A DNA stretch of 41,851 bases from Rhodanobacter sp. (GTDB taxonomy: Bacteria > Pseudomonadota > Gammaproteobacteria > Xanthomonadales > Rhodanobacteraceae): NCBI GenBank assembly GCA_004322005.1, contig SCRF01000069.1:1-41851 (forward strand). Direction: 5' to 3'. Positions within the stretch are counted from its first letter, which is position 1; each line of letters starts with the position of its first letter. This document shows positions 28,026-41,851 of the stretch, in pieces. The notes below the pieces were generated by a model. The model was given only the letters and a program-made list of their open reading frames with translations, did no database searches and was not told the origin of the DNA. Both the position numbers and the translations under genes were made by a program.

Positions 28026-28151
28026 CCAAATTATTGATTTTTAACAATCTTTGATGACGCATCGCAACTTGTTATCGATGCCAAACTCAGGTTAGGCTTG
28101 CACATTCTGTATGCCATGTTCGATGCGGCGAAGGCTGATATGAGGATCACC

Positions 28152-29444
28152 ATGAAACATGTTCCGGGTTTGACGCTGCTGGCGAGTGTCGCCTTGTTGC
28201 TGACGTTGGCCGCCAATCCGGTTCTGGCGCGAGAAAGCCATGCCGCCAAGGACAAGCAGACGGTACAGTATCCCAATGCCACCCGTGTCGCTCCGAAGCT
28301 CGACCTGACCAGCACGAGAGAACAGAAGGCACTCAACGAAGGCCTGGACGCTAGCAGCTCGGGCGACAAAGCCAAGGCCGAGCAGCTGCTGCAGCCGATC
28401 GCCGATAGTAGCAAGAGCAAATATGCCCAGGCGCTTGCTCTGGAAGGTTTGGCCACCATCAAATACAACGAAGGCGATTACAAAGCAGCGATTCCTTTGC
28501 TTCAGCGTTCGCTGGCCATCGGGGTGATGCCAAACGACACCTATTTCCAGATTGAGTACATGCTGGCGCAGTTCCAGATGGCCGATGAACAATATCAGGC
28601 CGCACTGGATACGCTCACCAAATGGCGGGCAGAGGGCAAGAAGGAAACGGCCAACTCCTACGCACTCGAAGGTAATGCAGATTATCGACTCGGCAAGTAT
28701 CCCGAGGCGATCGCAGCCATCAACAAAGCCAAGTCCTTGACCGACAAGCCTCAGGAAAGTTGGAACCAGATCCTGATGGCCAGCTACTCCGCAGCGGGTC
28801 AAGGCGATCAGGCCGCGAAGCTGGCAGAGCAGGAACTTGCCGCCAAACCGAATGATCCGGAAGCGCTCAACAACGCCGTGGCGGTGTTGATGCAGGCGCA
28901 GAAGTATCCGGAAGCCATCCAGTTGATGGAAAAGGCTCGTGCCAATGGTGCATTCACGAAAGAAGGCAGCTATGTCAATCTGGCCAAGCTGTATTTGATC
29001 ACCGGGCAGAACAACGGCGCCGAGGCCAAGCCCAATGGGCTCAAGGCAGAGCAGGTGCTTGAAGAAGGCATGAGCAAGGGGCTGGTAACCGCTAACGCGG
29101 ATAATTACCTGCTGCTCGGTCAGGCGGCAGAAATGGCCGACAATGTCAGCAAGGCGATCGACGCCTACAAGAAGGCCATCCCGACAGACACGGATGGGAT
29201 GGCTGCGCTGCGTGCCGGTAACTTGCTGCTGAGCGAAAGCAAGTACGCAGAAGCTCGCAGCATGTTCCAGCTGAGCATCAAGAAAGGCGTGAAGCACATG
29301 GGCACGGCATACATGCTGCTGGCTGAAAGTGAGCGTGGCCTCAAAAACAAACCGGCGACGATTGCGGCCATGAAGATGGCTGCACAGCAGCCGGAAACGG
29401 CCGAGAAGGCCAAGGCCTGGCTCAAGAAGCAGCACATCAAGTAA
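28152..29444 (+). CDS. Secreted/periplasmic TPR-repeat protein
   Basis: 430 residues from the Met at 28152, chosen because GAGG lies six bases upstream and a good signal peptide starts there (MKHVPGLTLLASVALLLTLAANPVLA, cut before RES); ATGs at 28098 and 28140 are less suited. The mature part is helical throughout, with degenerate tetratricopeptide repeats from about residue 65 to the end (for instance YAQALALEGLATIKYNEGDYKAAIPLLQRSL and NADYRLGKYPEAIAAINKAKS). A protein-interaction scaffold in the periplasm is likely; partner unknown. It sits between gyrB and the TonB operon, as I recall for related Xanthomonadales, suggesting a link with TonB function (inference). Confidence 0.85.
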   Translation: MKHVPGLTLLASVALLLTLAANPVLARESHAAKDKQTVQYPNATRVAPKLDLTSTREQKALNEGLDASSSGDKAKAEQLLQPIADSSKSKYAQALALEGLATIKYNEGDYKAAIPLLQRSLAIGVMPNDTYFQIEYMLAQFQMADEQYQAALDTLTKWRAEGKKETANSYALEGNADYRLGKYPEAIAAINKAKSLTDKPQESWNQILMASYSAAGQGDQAAKLAEQELAAKPNDPEALNNAVAVLMQAQKYPEAIQLMEKARANGAFTKEGSYVNLAKLYLITGQNNGAEAKPNGLKAEQVLEEGMSKGLVTANADNYLLLGQAAEMADNVSKAIDAYKKAIPTDTDGMAALRAGNLLLSESKYAEARSMFQLSIKKGVKHMGTAYMLLAESERGLKNKPATIAAMKMAAQQPETAEKAKAWLKKQHIK

Positions 29445-29472
29445 AGCCGTGGCATCAAAGGCGCTCGCGGAG

Positions 29473-29490
29473 CAGATGGACGTCCATCTG
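29473..29490. promoter_or_regulatory. Perfect 18-bp palindrome upstream of tonB
   Basis: CAGATGGACGTCCATCTG is fully self-complementary with no spacer. It overlaps where a -35 box would be for the extended -10 (TGCTATACA) at 29504-29512, so it could be an operator of the tonB operon or a short hairpin after the TPR gene. It does not match the Fur consensus. Confidence 0.5.
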
Positions 29491-29503
29491 TATGGCCCGT
29501 GAA

Positions 29504-29512
29504 TGCTATACA
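29504..29512 (+). promoter_or_regulatory. Possible extended -10 promoter for tonB-exbBD
   Basis: TGCTATACA contains an extended -10 (TGn followed by TATACA) about 140 bases before the tonB start. No good -35 is present, as expected of extended -10 promoters; the 18-bp palindrome occupies that place. Confidence 0.4.
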
Positions 29513-29650
29513 AATGACCTGTGCTGCTGTACCTTTAAAGATCTTTCCCTGCGTCTCCCCAGCGGCGAGTTCCGTCCAGGCATCAGACGGTTTCGGGCCA
29601 CGCCCTGCGGCAACGTTCACTCCCGATCGACTAGCTTCAGATAGTGAAAG

Positions 29651-30301
<651 letters not shown>

Positions 30302-30358
30302 TCAAGCTTCTTCCGATTACGGTTTATAGTTCACGTTCGACTTCCCTAGGGTAGCGTT

Positions 30359-31138
30359 ATGTTCCTACAGACTCCTGCAATTACCGATGCCGCACAGGCC
30401 TTGGGTAGCAATACCAACGCCGAAGCCATGAAACAGATGGGCTTCAGCAATTTGATGCAAAACTTCGATGCGCTTGGCTGGATCGTCTTCGTGACCCTGG
30501 TCGTGATGTCGTTCATGTCCTGGTACTTCATCGTCGCCAATGCCATCCGCAATGCCATGGTGCGGTCGCGTGCCGATGGCGTGATCGATGGCTTCTGGGG
30601 TCAGGGCTCCACCCAGGAAGCGATTCGCGAACTGGAAGCCCAGCCCAAGGGTGAACCATTCTCCAAGATCGCTCTCGATGCTGCCATGGCAGTGGCCCAT
30701 CACCAGCAGACCGCATCGGGTACCACGGGTCGTCTGGCGGAGTCGCTGAGCCGCTCGGAGTTCATCGATCGCGCCCTGCGTCAGGCCGTGGCCCGCGAGA
30801 GCCTGCGTCTGGAGGGTGGTTTGACCTTGCTCGCCACGGTGGGTTCGGCCGCTCCCTTCGTCGGCCTGCTCGGTACCGTGTGGGGTATCTACCACGCCTT
30901 GATCGGTATCGCTGCGACCGGCAACGCCCAGATGTCTGCCGTGGCCGGTCCGGTGGGTGAGGCCTTGATCATGACCGCGTTCGGTCTGTTCACCGCCATT
31001 CCTGCCGTGCTTGCCTACAACTTCTTCAATCGTTCGAATCGCCTGACCTATGCAAGGTTCGATGAATTCGCGCATGACCTGCACGACTTCTTCGCCACCG
31101 GCTCGCGCGTTGAAGGCGCTGCGCCAAGCAACAAGTGA
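30359..31138 (+). CDS. exbB: ExbB proton-channel subunit of the TonB system
   Basis: 259 residues of the MotA/TolQ/ExbB family. Three membrane segments: about 38-60 (LGWIVFVTLVVMSFMSWYFIV), 155-180 (LTLLATVGSAAPFVGLLGTVWGIYHAL) and 195-222 (GEALIMTAFGLFTAIPAVLAYN). LLATVGSAAPFVGLLGTVWGI is the hallmark, and the Thr and Glu positions (VGEALIMTAFG) of the proton path are present. With ExbD it forms the inner-membrane motor driving TonB. The short N-terminal extension (MFLQTPAITDAAQALG) precedes the first segment. 57 bases after tonB. Confidence 0.95.
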   Translation: MFLQTPAITDAAQALGSNTNAEAMKQMGFSNLMQNFDALGWIVFVTLVVMSFMSWYFIVANAIRNAMVRSRADGVIDGFWGQGSTQEAIRELEAQPKGEPFSKIALDAAMAVAHHQQTASGTTGRLAESLSRSEFIDRALRQAVARESLRLEGGLTLLATVGSAAPFVGLLGTVWGIYHALIGIAATGNAQMSAVAGPVGEALIMTAFGLFTAIPAVLAYNFFNRSNRLTYARFDEFAHDLHDFFATGSRVEGAAPSNK

Positions 31139-31149
31139 GGGATTGACCC

Positions 31150-31572
31150 ATGGCGATGGCTACAGGGAGCAATTCCGGCGGACCGATGTCGGAGATCAAT
31201 GTCACGCCGCTGGTTGACGTGATGCTGGTGTTGCTGATCATCTTCATGATCACCGCCCCGTTGATGTCACACAGCGTCACGATCGACTTGCCCACTGCGA
31301 ATCCCAAGACCAAGGATTCGGAGGTGCTGGTGCCGCCTCTGGATCTGGCGGTCAAACCGGACGGTAGCATGTACTTCAACGATCATCCGATCACGGAACT
31401 CGAGTTGAAGGCGCAGTTCGCGGTGGATGCACAGAGGACGCCGCAGCCGGAGTTGCAGATCCGCGCGGACAAGTCGACCGAGTTCAAGATCGTGAAAAAG
31501 ATCATTGGCGATGCGAAGGATGCAGGTATGGTCCATGTCGGCTTCATGACCACTGCCCCGGCTAAGGAGTGA
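31150..31572 (+). CDS. exbD1: ExbD biopolymer transport protein, first copy
   Basis: 140 residues. A single membrane segment preceded by SEINVTPLVDVMLVLLIIFMITAPLM carries the essential channel Asp (LVDVML). The periplasmic domain follows (HSVTIDLPTANPKT...ELQIRADKSTEFKIVKKIIGDAKDAGMVHVGFM). It partners ExbB in the proton-driven motor. Only 11 bases separate it from exbB, and GAGGGA precedes the start. Confidence 0.94.
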   Translation: MAMATGSNSGGPMSEINVTPLVDVMLVLLIIFMITAPLMSHSVTIDLPTANPKTKDSEVLVPPLDLAVKPDGSMYFNDHPITELELKAQFAVDAQRTPQPELQIRADKSTEFKIVKKIIGDAKDAGMVHVGFMTTAPAKE

Positions 31573-31578
31573 CGAGAA

Positions 31579-31983
31579 ATGGCATTCACTAGCAACAGCA
31601 GTGGGCCGTTGTCGGAAATCAACGTCACGCCGCTGGTCGACGTGATGTTGGTGCTGCTGATCATTTTCATGATCACGGCGCCGATACCCGCGCTCAAGAT
31701 CAAGGTCGACCTGCCGCAACCGAACCCGAACGTGGTCAACCCGCCCAATCCGCTGGAGCCGATCCGTTTGAAGATCGACCAAAGCGGGGCGTTTTACTGG
31801 AACGACACGCCGGTCGACGAGCCCGGCCTGAAGGCGCAACTCGCGGTGATCGCCCAGCAGAGCGAACAGCCGGAAATACAGATTGCCGCCGATGATGCAG
31901 TGGCGTATCAGTATGTGGCGCGCGTGCTGGCGGACGCGAAAAGTTACAACCTCACGAAGATCGGCTTCGCCGAGGCCAATTGA
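31579..31983 (+). CDS. exbD2: ExbD biopolymer transport protein, second copy
   Basis: 134 residues, clearly paralogous to the upstream gene: the same SEINVTPLVDVMLVLLIIFMITAP membrane block with the channel Asp, then a divergent periplasmic domain (IPALKIKVDLPQPNPNVVNPPNPLEPIRLKID...). Xanthomonas has the same exbD1-exbD2 pair, where I recall exbD2 being dispensable for iron uptake but involved in plant responses; that should not be transferred here. GACGAGAA precedes the start; six bases after exbD1. Last gene of the operon, followed by a terminator. Confidence 0.93.
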   Translation: MAFTSNSSGPLSEINVTPLVDVMLVLLIIFMITAPIPALKIKVDLPQPNPNVVNPPNPLEPIRLKIDQSGAFYWNDTPVDEPGLKAQLAVIAQQSEQPEIQIAADDAVAYQYVARVLADAKSYNLTKIGFAEAN

Positions 31984-32026
31984 CACGAGTGCCGATCCGG
32001 CAAGGACGGCAGCTTCTATCATGTCT

Positions 32027-32060
32027 CAAGAACCCCCGCCTGGAGCGGGGGTTCTTGTTT
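32027..32060 (+). terminator. Rho-independent terminator after exbD2
   Basis: CAAGAACCCCCGC and GCGGGGGTTCTTG form a perfect 13-base-pair stem with a CTGGA loop, followed by TTT. It lies 44 bases after the exbD2 stop. Confidence 0.9.
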
Positions 32061-32070
32061 GGGTGAGGAA

Positions 32071-32110
32071 GCATCGGGGCTGAAGCCCCTCTCGCAGGCG
32101 CTCAAAGTTT
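32071..32110. repeat. REP-like hairpin sequence
   Basis: GCATCGGGGCTGAAGCCCCT contains a GGGGC-TGAA-GCCCC hairpin. The GGCTGAAGCC core is common in dispersed REP-like sequences of Pseudomonas and Xanthomonadales genomes as I remember them. A single copy here, so the call is tentative. Confidence 0.4.
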
Positions 32111-32172
32111 TGTGGGCGATTTCGTCGCGACGTCTTTTTCGGCATGAACCTGAGGTGCTGCAAGCGGACTGT

Positions 32173-32916
32173 TCAGCGCAGAATCTGCAGGTAGTTGCGC
32201 ACGGTGGCGGCCAGCCCTTCGTACAGCGCTTCGCCGATCAGTGCATGGCCGATCGAGACTTCGGCCAATCCGGGGATGGCCGCCTTGAAGGTGCCGAGGT
32301 TGGCCTGGCTGAGATCATGGCCGGCATTCACCGCCAATCCTGCCTGCTGTGCACGTCGTGCGGTATCAGCGCATGCCGCCAGGGCGGCCGAGGGCTTTCC
32401 GTCCGCAAAAGCCTTTGCGTAGGGACCGGTATAGATCTCGACGCGTTGTACCCCTATCGCCACCGCCAGATCGAAGTTCTGGCAGTCGGGATCGACGAAC
32501 AGGCTGACTCGACAACCCAGTTCACGCAGTTCGGCCACCAATGGCTGCAGGCGCTCGATGTCGCGTTGCAGATCGAACCCGTGATCGGAGGTGATCTGGC
32601 CGTCGTCATCCGGCACCAGGGTTACCTGGGTGGGACGTACCTCGCGTGCCAGGGCAAGCAAGCCGGGATAGGCGCCACGAACCCCGGCAAACGGATTGCC
32701 TTCGATGTTGTATTCGACCCGTCCGCGCAGCAGCGCGGCCAGCTCACGCACATCCTCCGGCCGCACATGCCGCAAATCCGGCCGTGGATGCACCGTGATA
32801 CCGCCGCAGCCCGATTCAATGCACGTCTGCGCCGCACGACAGATGTCCGGTTCGTCGCCGCCGCGCGAATTGCGCAGTACCGCGATCTTGTTGAGGTTGA
32901 CGCTGAGCAGGGTCAT
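32173..32916 (-). CDS. pdxJ: Pyridoxine 5'-phosphate synthase
   Basis: 247 residues from [20 protein letters not shown] at 32916; the open frame upstream to 33135 is not family-like. This TIM-barrel enzyme condenses 1-deoxyxylulose 5-phosphate with aminoacetone 3-phosphate to pyridoxine 5'-phosphate, the last ring-forming step of vitamin B6 synthesis. Signatures: [60 protein letters not shown] and [11 protein letters not shown]; the lysine and histidine phosphate/substrate sites lie in these. Position next to the TonB operon agrees with Xanthomonas as I recall. Converges with exbD2. Confidence 0.96.
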   Translation of the reverse strand: MTLLSVNLNKIAVLRNSRGGDEPDICRAAQTCIESGCGGITVHPRPDLRHVRPEDVRELAALLRGRVEYNIEGNPFAGVRGAYPGLLALAREVRPTQVTLVPDDDGQITSDHGFDLQRDIERLQPLVAELRELGCRVSLFVDPDCQNFDLAVAIGVQRVEIYTGPYAKAFADGKPSAALAACADTARRAQQAGLAVNAGHDLSQANLGTFKAAIPGLAEVSIGHALIGEALYEGLAATVRNYLQILR

Positions 32917-33010
32917 GACAGGTAGGCAAATTCTCGCAGTGGGTCTGCGCCAGCGGGCTACAGACAGAGGGGGGCGGACGGTACCGACCGGGCCGAAAAC
33001 AATGTACCTA

Positions 33011-33655
33011 TCAGCCGCCGGAGGCAAGTGTCCACAGTCGAACGCGGCGCTTTGCGCCACGCCAGGCAAGCGCAGCCACCAACGAGCTGTCGATGCTGAG
33101 GGCGTGCAATTGCCATGCCCCGGCATCGTCGCCATCGAGCTGATGCAGGATCAGCTGGCCGCCGGCACGGCCGATACTGAGCCGTTTCAAGCCAAATGCG
33201 ATGCCACGCCCCAGCGCCTTGAGTACGGCTTCCTTGGCGGTCCACAGTTCGAGAAACGCCGCGCTCCGGCCGGCCGCCGGCACGGCCGACAAGGCCGCCG
33301 CTTCGTCGGCCGTGAAGTATCGCCGGGCAATCTCCAGTGCTCCGGGACGCATGCGCAGGCATTCGAGATCGATGCCGGGTTTGATCGACCTGGCGATCGC
33401 AATCAGGGCATGATCGCCGCTGTGCGACCAGTTGAAATCGAGCGATGGATCCTGGACGCCGGCAAGTGCGGGCCGCCCGTGCTCGCCCTCCGTCAGCGCG
33501 AGTTGATCTGCATCGATACCCAGATAGCTGGACAACACCGAACACAGTGGTGCGCGCCCGCGTTGTCGGTGGTATGGCAGATGCCACACATGAATCTCGT
33601 CATCGCGCAGATGCTCTGCTACGTTGGCGGGTATCTGCGCGCACGCTGAAATCAT
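33011..33655 (-). CDS. 4'-phosphopantetheinyl transferase (Sfp type)
   Basis: 214 residues from the Met at 33655; an ATG at 33694 is a possible longer start. Sfp-superfamily motifs in order: [27 protein letters not shown] (metal-binding D and E) and [18 protein letters not shown] (metal/CoA-binding WTAKEA). The enzyme moves phosphopantetheine from CoA to carrier proteins of polyketide, nonribosomal peptide or fatty-acid synthesis. No synthase gene lies in the window, so the target is unknown; it may serve the housekeeping ACP if AcpS is absent. 94 bases after it is pdxJ on the same strand; the hybrid kinase is divergent. Confidence 0.88.
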   Translation of the reverse strand: MISACAQIPANVAEHLRDDEIHVWHLPYHRQRGRAPLCSVLSSYLGIDADQLALTEGEHGRPALAGVQDPSLDFNWSHSGDHALIAIARSIKPGIDLECLRMRPGALEIARRYFTADEAAALSAVPAAGRSAAFLELWTAKEAVLKALGRGIAFGLKRLSIGRAGGQLILHQLDGDDAGAWQLHALSIDSSLVAALAWRGAKRRVRLWTLASGG

Positions 33656-33745
33656 CCTGTCATGGTGCCGCTGCCTGCGACTGGGCACAAGCATGGCGAC
33701 AGTGGGTCGGCGTCCGGCGATGGATGGTGAATGGGGAGATGGTGC

Positions 33746-36700
33746 TTGATCAACGGTTGGTTAATGCTGCTGGTGTCGGTGCTGTACGTCGGGTTGCTCT
33801 TCGTGGTGGCTTATGCCGGTGACCGGCGGCCACTGTATCCGCAGCGACCGAAATTGCGTCCGCTTGTCTACAGCCTGGCCATGGCCGTGTATTGCTCTTC
33901 GTGGACGTTTTACGGGGCGGTAGGCACGGCTGCGCGTGCCGGCTGGGCGTATCTGCCGATTTACCTCGGTCCGATCCTTTTGTTCGTGTTCGGATTTGGC
34001 CTGTTGCGCCGACTGGTGCGGGTGGTGGAACAGCGCAACATCACTTCCATCGCCGACTTCATCGGTGCGCGATTTGGCAAGTCGCATCGTCTGGCGGCGC
34101 TGGTCGCGGTGATCGCGGTGATCGCGGTAGTACCGTACATCGCACTGCAGCTGAAGGCCGTGGCGATGTCGTTCGATGTGCTGGGTGGTGCCAGCCACGG
34201 CAACGCGGGACAGGCCGGTATCGACAGCGCGTTGTGGTGCGCGGTTCTGCTGGCGGCATTCGCGATCCTGTTCGGCACGCGCAGCATCGATGCGACCGAA
34301 CATCATCACGGCCTGATGCTGGCGATCGCGTTGGAGTCGCTGATCAAGCTGCTCGCATTTGTCGCCCTGGCAGGTTATGCGTACTGGCATGGTCCGGGGC
34401 TTCCCGCCACCTTGCATCTTCCGGCCACGGCATCGGACGGCAGCATGTCGTCCGGGTTTCTCGCCAAGACGCTGCTGGCGTTTCTGGCGATGTTCTGCCT
34501 GCCAAGGCAGTTCCAGATCGGCGTGGTCGAATGTGAAAATGCAGGTGATCTCAAGCGCGCGCGCTGGATCATGCCGGCATACCTGGTGATCGTCAGCCTG
34601 GCGGTTCTGCCGATCGTGGCGGCCGGCGCGCACCTGCCGCTGGTGCGCCAGGGCAATGCCGACGCATGGGTGCTGACGTTGCCGCTTGCCTATGGCAATC
34701 ACGGCATGGCGCTGCTGGCGTTCATCGGCGGTTTTTCGGCGGCAACCGGCATGGTGATCGTGGCTTCGGTGGCGTTGTCGACCATGATCAGCAATGATCT
34801 GGTGATGCCTGCGCTGCTGCGGATTCCATGGCTGCATCTGGAGCAGCGCAGCGACCTGTCGCAGCTGGTACTGAACGTGCGTCGAGTGGCGATCGTGACA
34901 CTGGCACTGATGGCCTATGTCTACTATCGCGGGGTCGCCGATGTGGAAAACCTCGCCGCCACCGGTCTGCTGGCGTTTGCGGCGGTGGCGCAATTCGCAC
35001 CGGCACTGATCGCCGCTCTGTACTGGCGCGGCGCCAGCCGTCGCGGCGTGGCGACCGGTCTGCTGGCGGGTTTCGCGGTGTGGGCGTACACCTTGCTGTT
35101 GCCGGAAATCGTCCATGCCGATCGCTGGCTGCAGACAGGCCCATTCGGCTGGAGCTGGCTGCGCCCGCAGGAACTGTTCCATCTCAGCGGCTGGGACCCG
35201 GTCATGCATGCCACGTTCTGGTCGCTGCTGGTCAACGTCGGTTGCATGGTGTTCTTCTCGTTGCGATTCCGCCCCACTCTGGAAGACCGGCTGCTGGCAT
35301 CGATGTTTGTCGATCCGGATCCGGCCAACCCGGGCGGCACCGGCGACTGGCGCGGCCGGGTGGCATTCGCCGACCTGCGCACGATCGCCGAGCGCATCGT
35401 CGGCGAACGCGGCAGCACACGCGCCTTCGAGGAATATGCGCAGCGCCGGGGGCGGCCCTTGCTGGCCAACGAAGCGGCCGACCGCGCATTGATCCAGCAT
35501 ACCGAACGCCTGCTAGCCTCGGCGGTCGGTGCGGCCAATGCGCGACGCATCCTGATGGGTGCGTTGTCCGGCAGCGGGCTGGATATCGCCGAGGCCATGG
35601 CGCTGATGGACGAGGCCTCGCAGGAACTGCGCTTCAACCGCAAGCTGCTCGCCTCCACACTGGAGAACGTCTCGCAGGGGATCAGCGTGGTCGATGCGCG
35701 GATGCGTCTGGTGGCGTGGAACCGGCGCTACCTGGAACTGTTCGATTATCCCGAAGGCATGGTCTACGTGGGCGTACCGGTGGCCGATCTGATCGGCTGG
35801 AATGCCGAACTCGGTGAATGCGGCCCGGGCGAAGTCGAAGACCATGTGGCCAAACGCATCGATTACATGCGCGCCGGTTCGTCGCACCTGTTCCAGCGCA
35901 TACGTCCGGACGGCACCGTCATCGAAATGCGCGGACGCGCGCTTCCCGACGGCGGGTATGTCACGACCTATACCGACGTTACCGCCTACAAGCACGCCGA
36001 GCAGGCGCTGATCGAAATCAACGAAACACTGGAACAGCGGGTCGACCAACGCACGGCGGAACTGTCCCAGGCACTGGTCGACACCGCCAACGCGCGCCGT
36101 GCGGCGGAGGCGGCGAACATCTCCAAGACACGGTTCCTGGCCGCAGCCAGCCACGATTTGCTGCAACCGCTGAATGCGGCGCGGCTGTTCACCTCGGCCC
36201 TGCGCCAGCACCCCGGTCTGGATGCCGAGGCGAGCCAGCTGGCCGAGCGCATCGATGCCTCGTTCCTGGCCGCCGAGGATCTGCTCGATGCGCTGCTGGA
36301 TACCTCGCGGCTGGATGCCGGCACCTATCGGCCGGACGTGGGTGGCTTTGCGCTGGCCGAACTGTTCGATTCGCTGAAGGCGCAGTTTGCCGTGGTGGCC
36401 GAAAAGCGCGGGCTTCGCCTGCGGGTGGTGCCGACGAAACTGGCGGTACGCAGCGACCCGCAGTTGCTGCGCCGGATCGTGCAGAACTTTCTGTCCAACG
36501 CGCTGCGCTATACCCGGCAGGGCACGGTGCTGCTGGGCGCGCGCCGGGCACAGGGCGAAGTGCGGATCGAGGTGTGGGATTCCGGTCCGGGCATCGCTCC
36601 CGAACAGCGCGCCCGCATCTTCGACGAATTCCAGCGCTTGAATCAGCCATCGCCATGGGGAGAGAAAGGACTCGGACTGGGGCTGTCGATCTGCGATCGA

Positions 36701-37225
36701 CTGGCCGGCATCCTCGATCACCGGCTCGATTTGAAATCGAAGGTGGATCACGGCAGCTGTTTTGCGGTGACCGTGCCGCGCAACGCAGCGGTGCCGGTGC
36801 GGCGTCAGCAGGTGCAGCGCAATGGCCCGGACCGGCAGCTGCCGCTGACGGTACTGTGCCTGGACAACGATGTGACGATCCTGGAAGGCATGCGCGCGCT
36901 GCTCGGCCGCTGGGGAGTCGATTGCCGGATCGCGCTGGATCTCGAGCAGGCACGCAACGAACTGGCCCATGGCGAGTTCGACCTCATCCTGGCCGATTAC
37001 CATCTCGCTGACGATGCCGATGGCTTGCAGGCGTTGCAGGTGCTTCGCAGCGAATATCTCCAGTTGCCGCCGGCGGTGATGATCACGGCCGATGGCAGCA
37101 GTGAACTCAAGCAGCGCGCGCGGGTGCTGGGTTATCCGATCCTGCACAAACCGGTCAGGCCGGCGGCCCTGCGCGCGCTGCTGACCGCGCTGATGCGGCG
37201 GCAGGGCGAGGACCGCCCAGCCTGA
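33746..37225 (+). CDS. Hybrid sensor histidine kinase with sodium:solute symporter-like sensor domain (CbrA/NahK-like)
   Basis: About 1159 residues from a TTG at 33746 with GGGGAG eight bases upstream; ATGs at 33731 or 33764 are alternatives. Order: a 12-13-segment SSS-type transporter domain (to about residue 495), a linker, a PAS_7 domain (about 635-760, [24 protein letters not shown]), a coiled coil, a HisKA box with phospho-His at about 803 ([19 protein letters not shown]), an HATPase domain ([33 protein letters not shown]) and a receiver with phospho-Asp near 1084 ([10 protein letters not shown]). The H-box is of the [10 protein letters not shown] type found in NahK/ErcS-type hybrids. 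It should couple a solute or ion cue to phosphorelay; no partner regulator lies nearby. Confidence 0.92.
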   Translation: MINGWLMLLVSVLYVGLLFVVAYAGDRRPLYPQRPKLRPLVYSLAMAVYCSSWTFYGAVGTAARAGWAYLPIYLGPILLFVFGFGLLRRLVRVVEQRNITSIADFIGARFGKSHRLAALVAVIAVIAVVPYIALQLKAVAMSFDVLGGASHGNAGQAGIDSALWCAVLLAAFAILFGTRSIDATEHHHGLMLAIALESLIKLLAFVALAGYAYWHGPGLPATLHLPATASDGSMSSGFLAKTLLAFLAMFCLPRQFQIGVVECENAGDLKRARWIMPAYLVIVSLAVLPIVAAGAHLPLVRQGNADAWVLTLPLAYGNHGMALLAFIGGFSAATGMVIVASVALSTMISNDLVMPALLRIPWLHLEQRSDLSQLVLNVRRVAIVTLALMAYVYYRGVADVENLAATGLLAFAAVAQFAPALIAALYWRGASRRGVATGLLAGFAVWAYTLLLPEIVHADRWLQTGPFGWSWLRPQELFHLSGWDPVMHATFWSLLVNVGCMVFFSLRFRPTLEDRLLASMFVDPDPANPGGTGDWRGRVAFADLRTIAERIVGERGSTRAFEEYAQRRGRPLLANEAADRALIQHTERLLASAVGAANARRILMGALSGSGLDIAEAMALMDEASQELRFNRKLLASTLENVSQGISVVDARMRLVAWNRRYLELFDYPEGMVYVGVPVADLIGWNAELGECGPGEVEDHVAKRIDYMRAGSSHLFQRIRPDGTVIEMRGRALPDGGYVTTYTDVTAYKHAEQALIEINETLEQRVDQRTAELSQALVDTANARRAAEAANISKTRFLAAASHDLLQPLNAARLFTSALRQHPGLDAEASQLAERIDASFLAAEDLLDALLDTSRLDAGTYRPDVGGFALAELFDSLKAQFAVVAEKRGLRLRVVPTKLAVRSDPQLLRRIVQNFLSNALRYTRQGTVLLGARRAQGEVRIEVWDSGPGIAPEQRARIFDEFQRLNQPSPWGEKGLGLGLSICDRLAGILDHRLDLKSKVDHGSCFAVTVPRNAAVPVRRQQVQRNGPDRQLPLTVLCLDNDVTILEGMRALLGRWGVDCRIALDLEQARNELAHGEFDLILADYHLADDADGLQALQVLRSEYLQLPPAVMITADGSSELKQRARVLGYPILHKPVRPAALRALLTALMRRQGEDRPA

Positions 37226-37235
37226 GCGCCGGCGG

Positions 37236-37244
<9 letters not shown>
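37217..37244. terminator. Bidirectional hairpin formed by converging stop codons
   Basis: CCAGCCTGA (37217-37225, the last codons of the kinase) pairs perfectly with TCAGGCTGG (37236-37244, the last codons of gltD on the other strand) around a 10-base GC loop. Both genes end Pro-Ala-stop. A shared terminator is likely, though T tracts are absent. Confidence 0.55.
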
Positions 37245-38699
<1,455 letters not shown>

Positions 38700-38718
38700 C
38701 TGTGGTGTTCCCCTGGAC

Positions 38719-41851
<3,133 letters not shown>

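Noticed and set aside
29473-29490. Fur box at the tonB promoter
   Set aside because: The palindrome shares no GATAATGATAATCATTATC-like pattern; no other Fur-like site was seen before tonB.

Overview
This is the chromosomal replication-origin region of a GC-rich gammaproteobacterium of the Xanthomonadales. Family Rhodanobacteraceae (Rhodanobacter or Dyella-like) is my best guess. The support is the gene order rnpA-rpmH / dnaA-dnaN-recF-gyrB followed by a TPR protein, tonB-exbB-exbD1-exbD2 and pdxJ, which I recall from Xanthomonas, together with GC-rich codon use. The genus is inference; no rRNA or other marker is present.

Left arm (1-20761): a porin cut by the window edge, uppP, a LysR regulator divergent from a MexEF-OprN-like RND pump operon, a five-gene cluster of small envelope proteins (DUF1328, DUF883/YqjD-like, YqjE-like holin-family, YqjK-position, AI-2E/PerM permease), a YbhB/PEBP protein, a 2OG-Fe(II) oxygenase, a coupled YheT hydrolase/PlsC acyltransferase pair, an Lrp/AsnC regulator divergent from phenylalanine hydroxylase, a DUF1348 protein divergent from a TetR regulator with a clear palindromic operator, a RES-domain toxin remnant, and yidC. 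The pump's outer-membrane gene carries an 84-bp REP/MITE-like palindromic element between its first codons and its lipoprotein signal.

Origin core (20762-27855): rnpA and rpmH read leftward; dnaA, dnaN, recF and gyrB read rightward. The dnaA-dnaN gap (22806-23060) has two perfect inverted DnaA boxes, a third near-consensus box and an AT-rich unwinding region, so it is the likely oriC. Two parS-like palindromes (GTTCCACGTGGAAC core) lie inside recF. No yidD lies between rnpA and yidC, and mnmE does not follow yidC, so the usual cluster is incomplete here.

Right arm (27856-41851): a secreted TPR protein, the TonB energy-transduction operon with two ExbD paralogues ending in a strong terminator, pdxJ and an Sfp-type phosphopantetheinyl transferase on the minus strand, a large SSS-PAS-histidine kinase-receiver hybrid sensor, and the gltB-gltD glutamate synthase genes on the minus strand (gltB cut by the window edge). 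The kinase and gltD converge on a hairpin made from their own stop codons.

Most of the window is housekeeping or common accessory content. I saw no CRISPR array, prophage, intact IS element, tRNA or rRNA. The best candidates for a second look are the parS-like sites in recF, the palindromic element in the efflux gene, the 18-bp palindrome at the tonB promoter, the envelope small-protein operon and the RES remnant. I did not find a convincing wholly new system.
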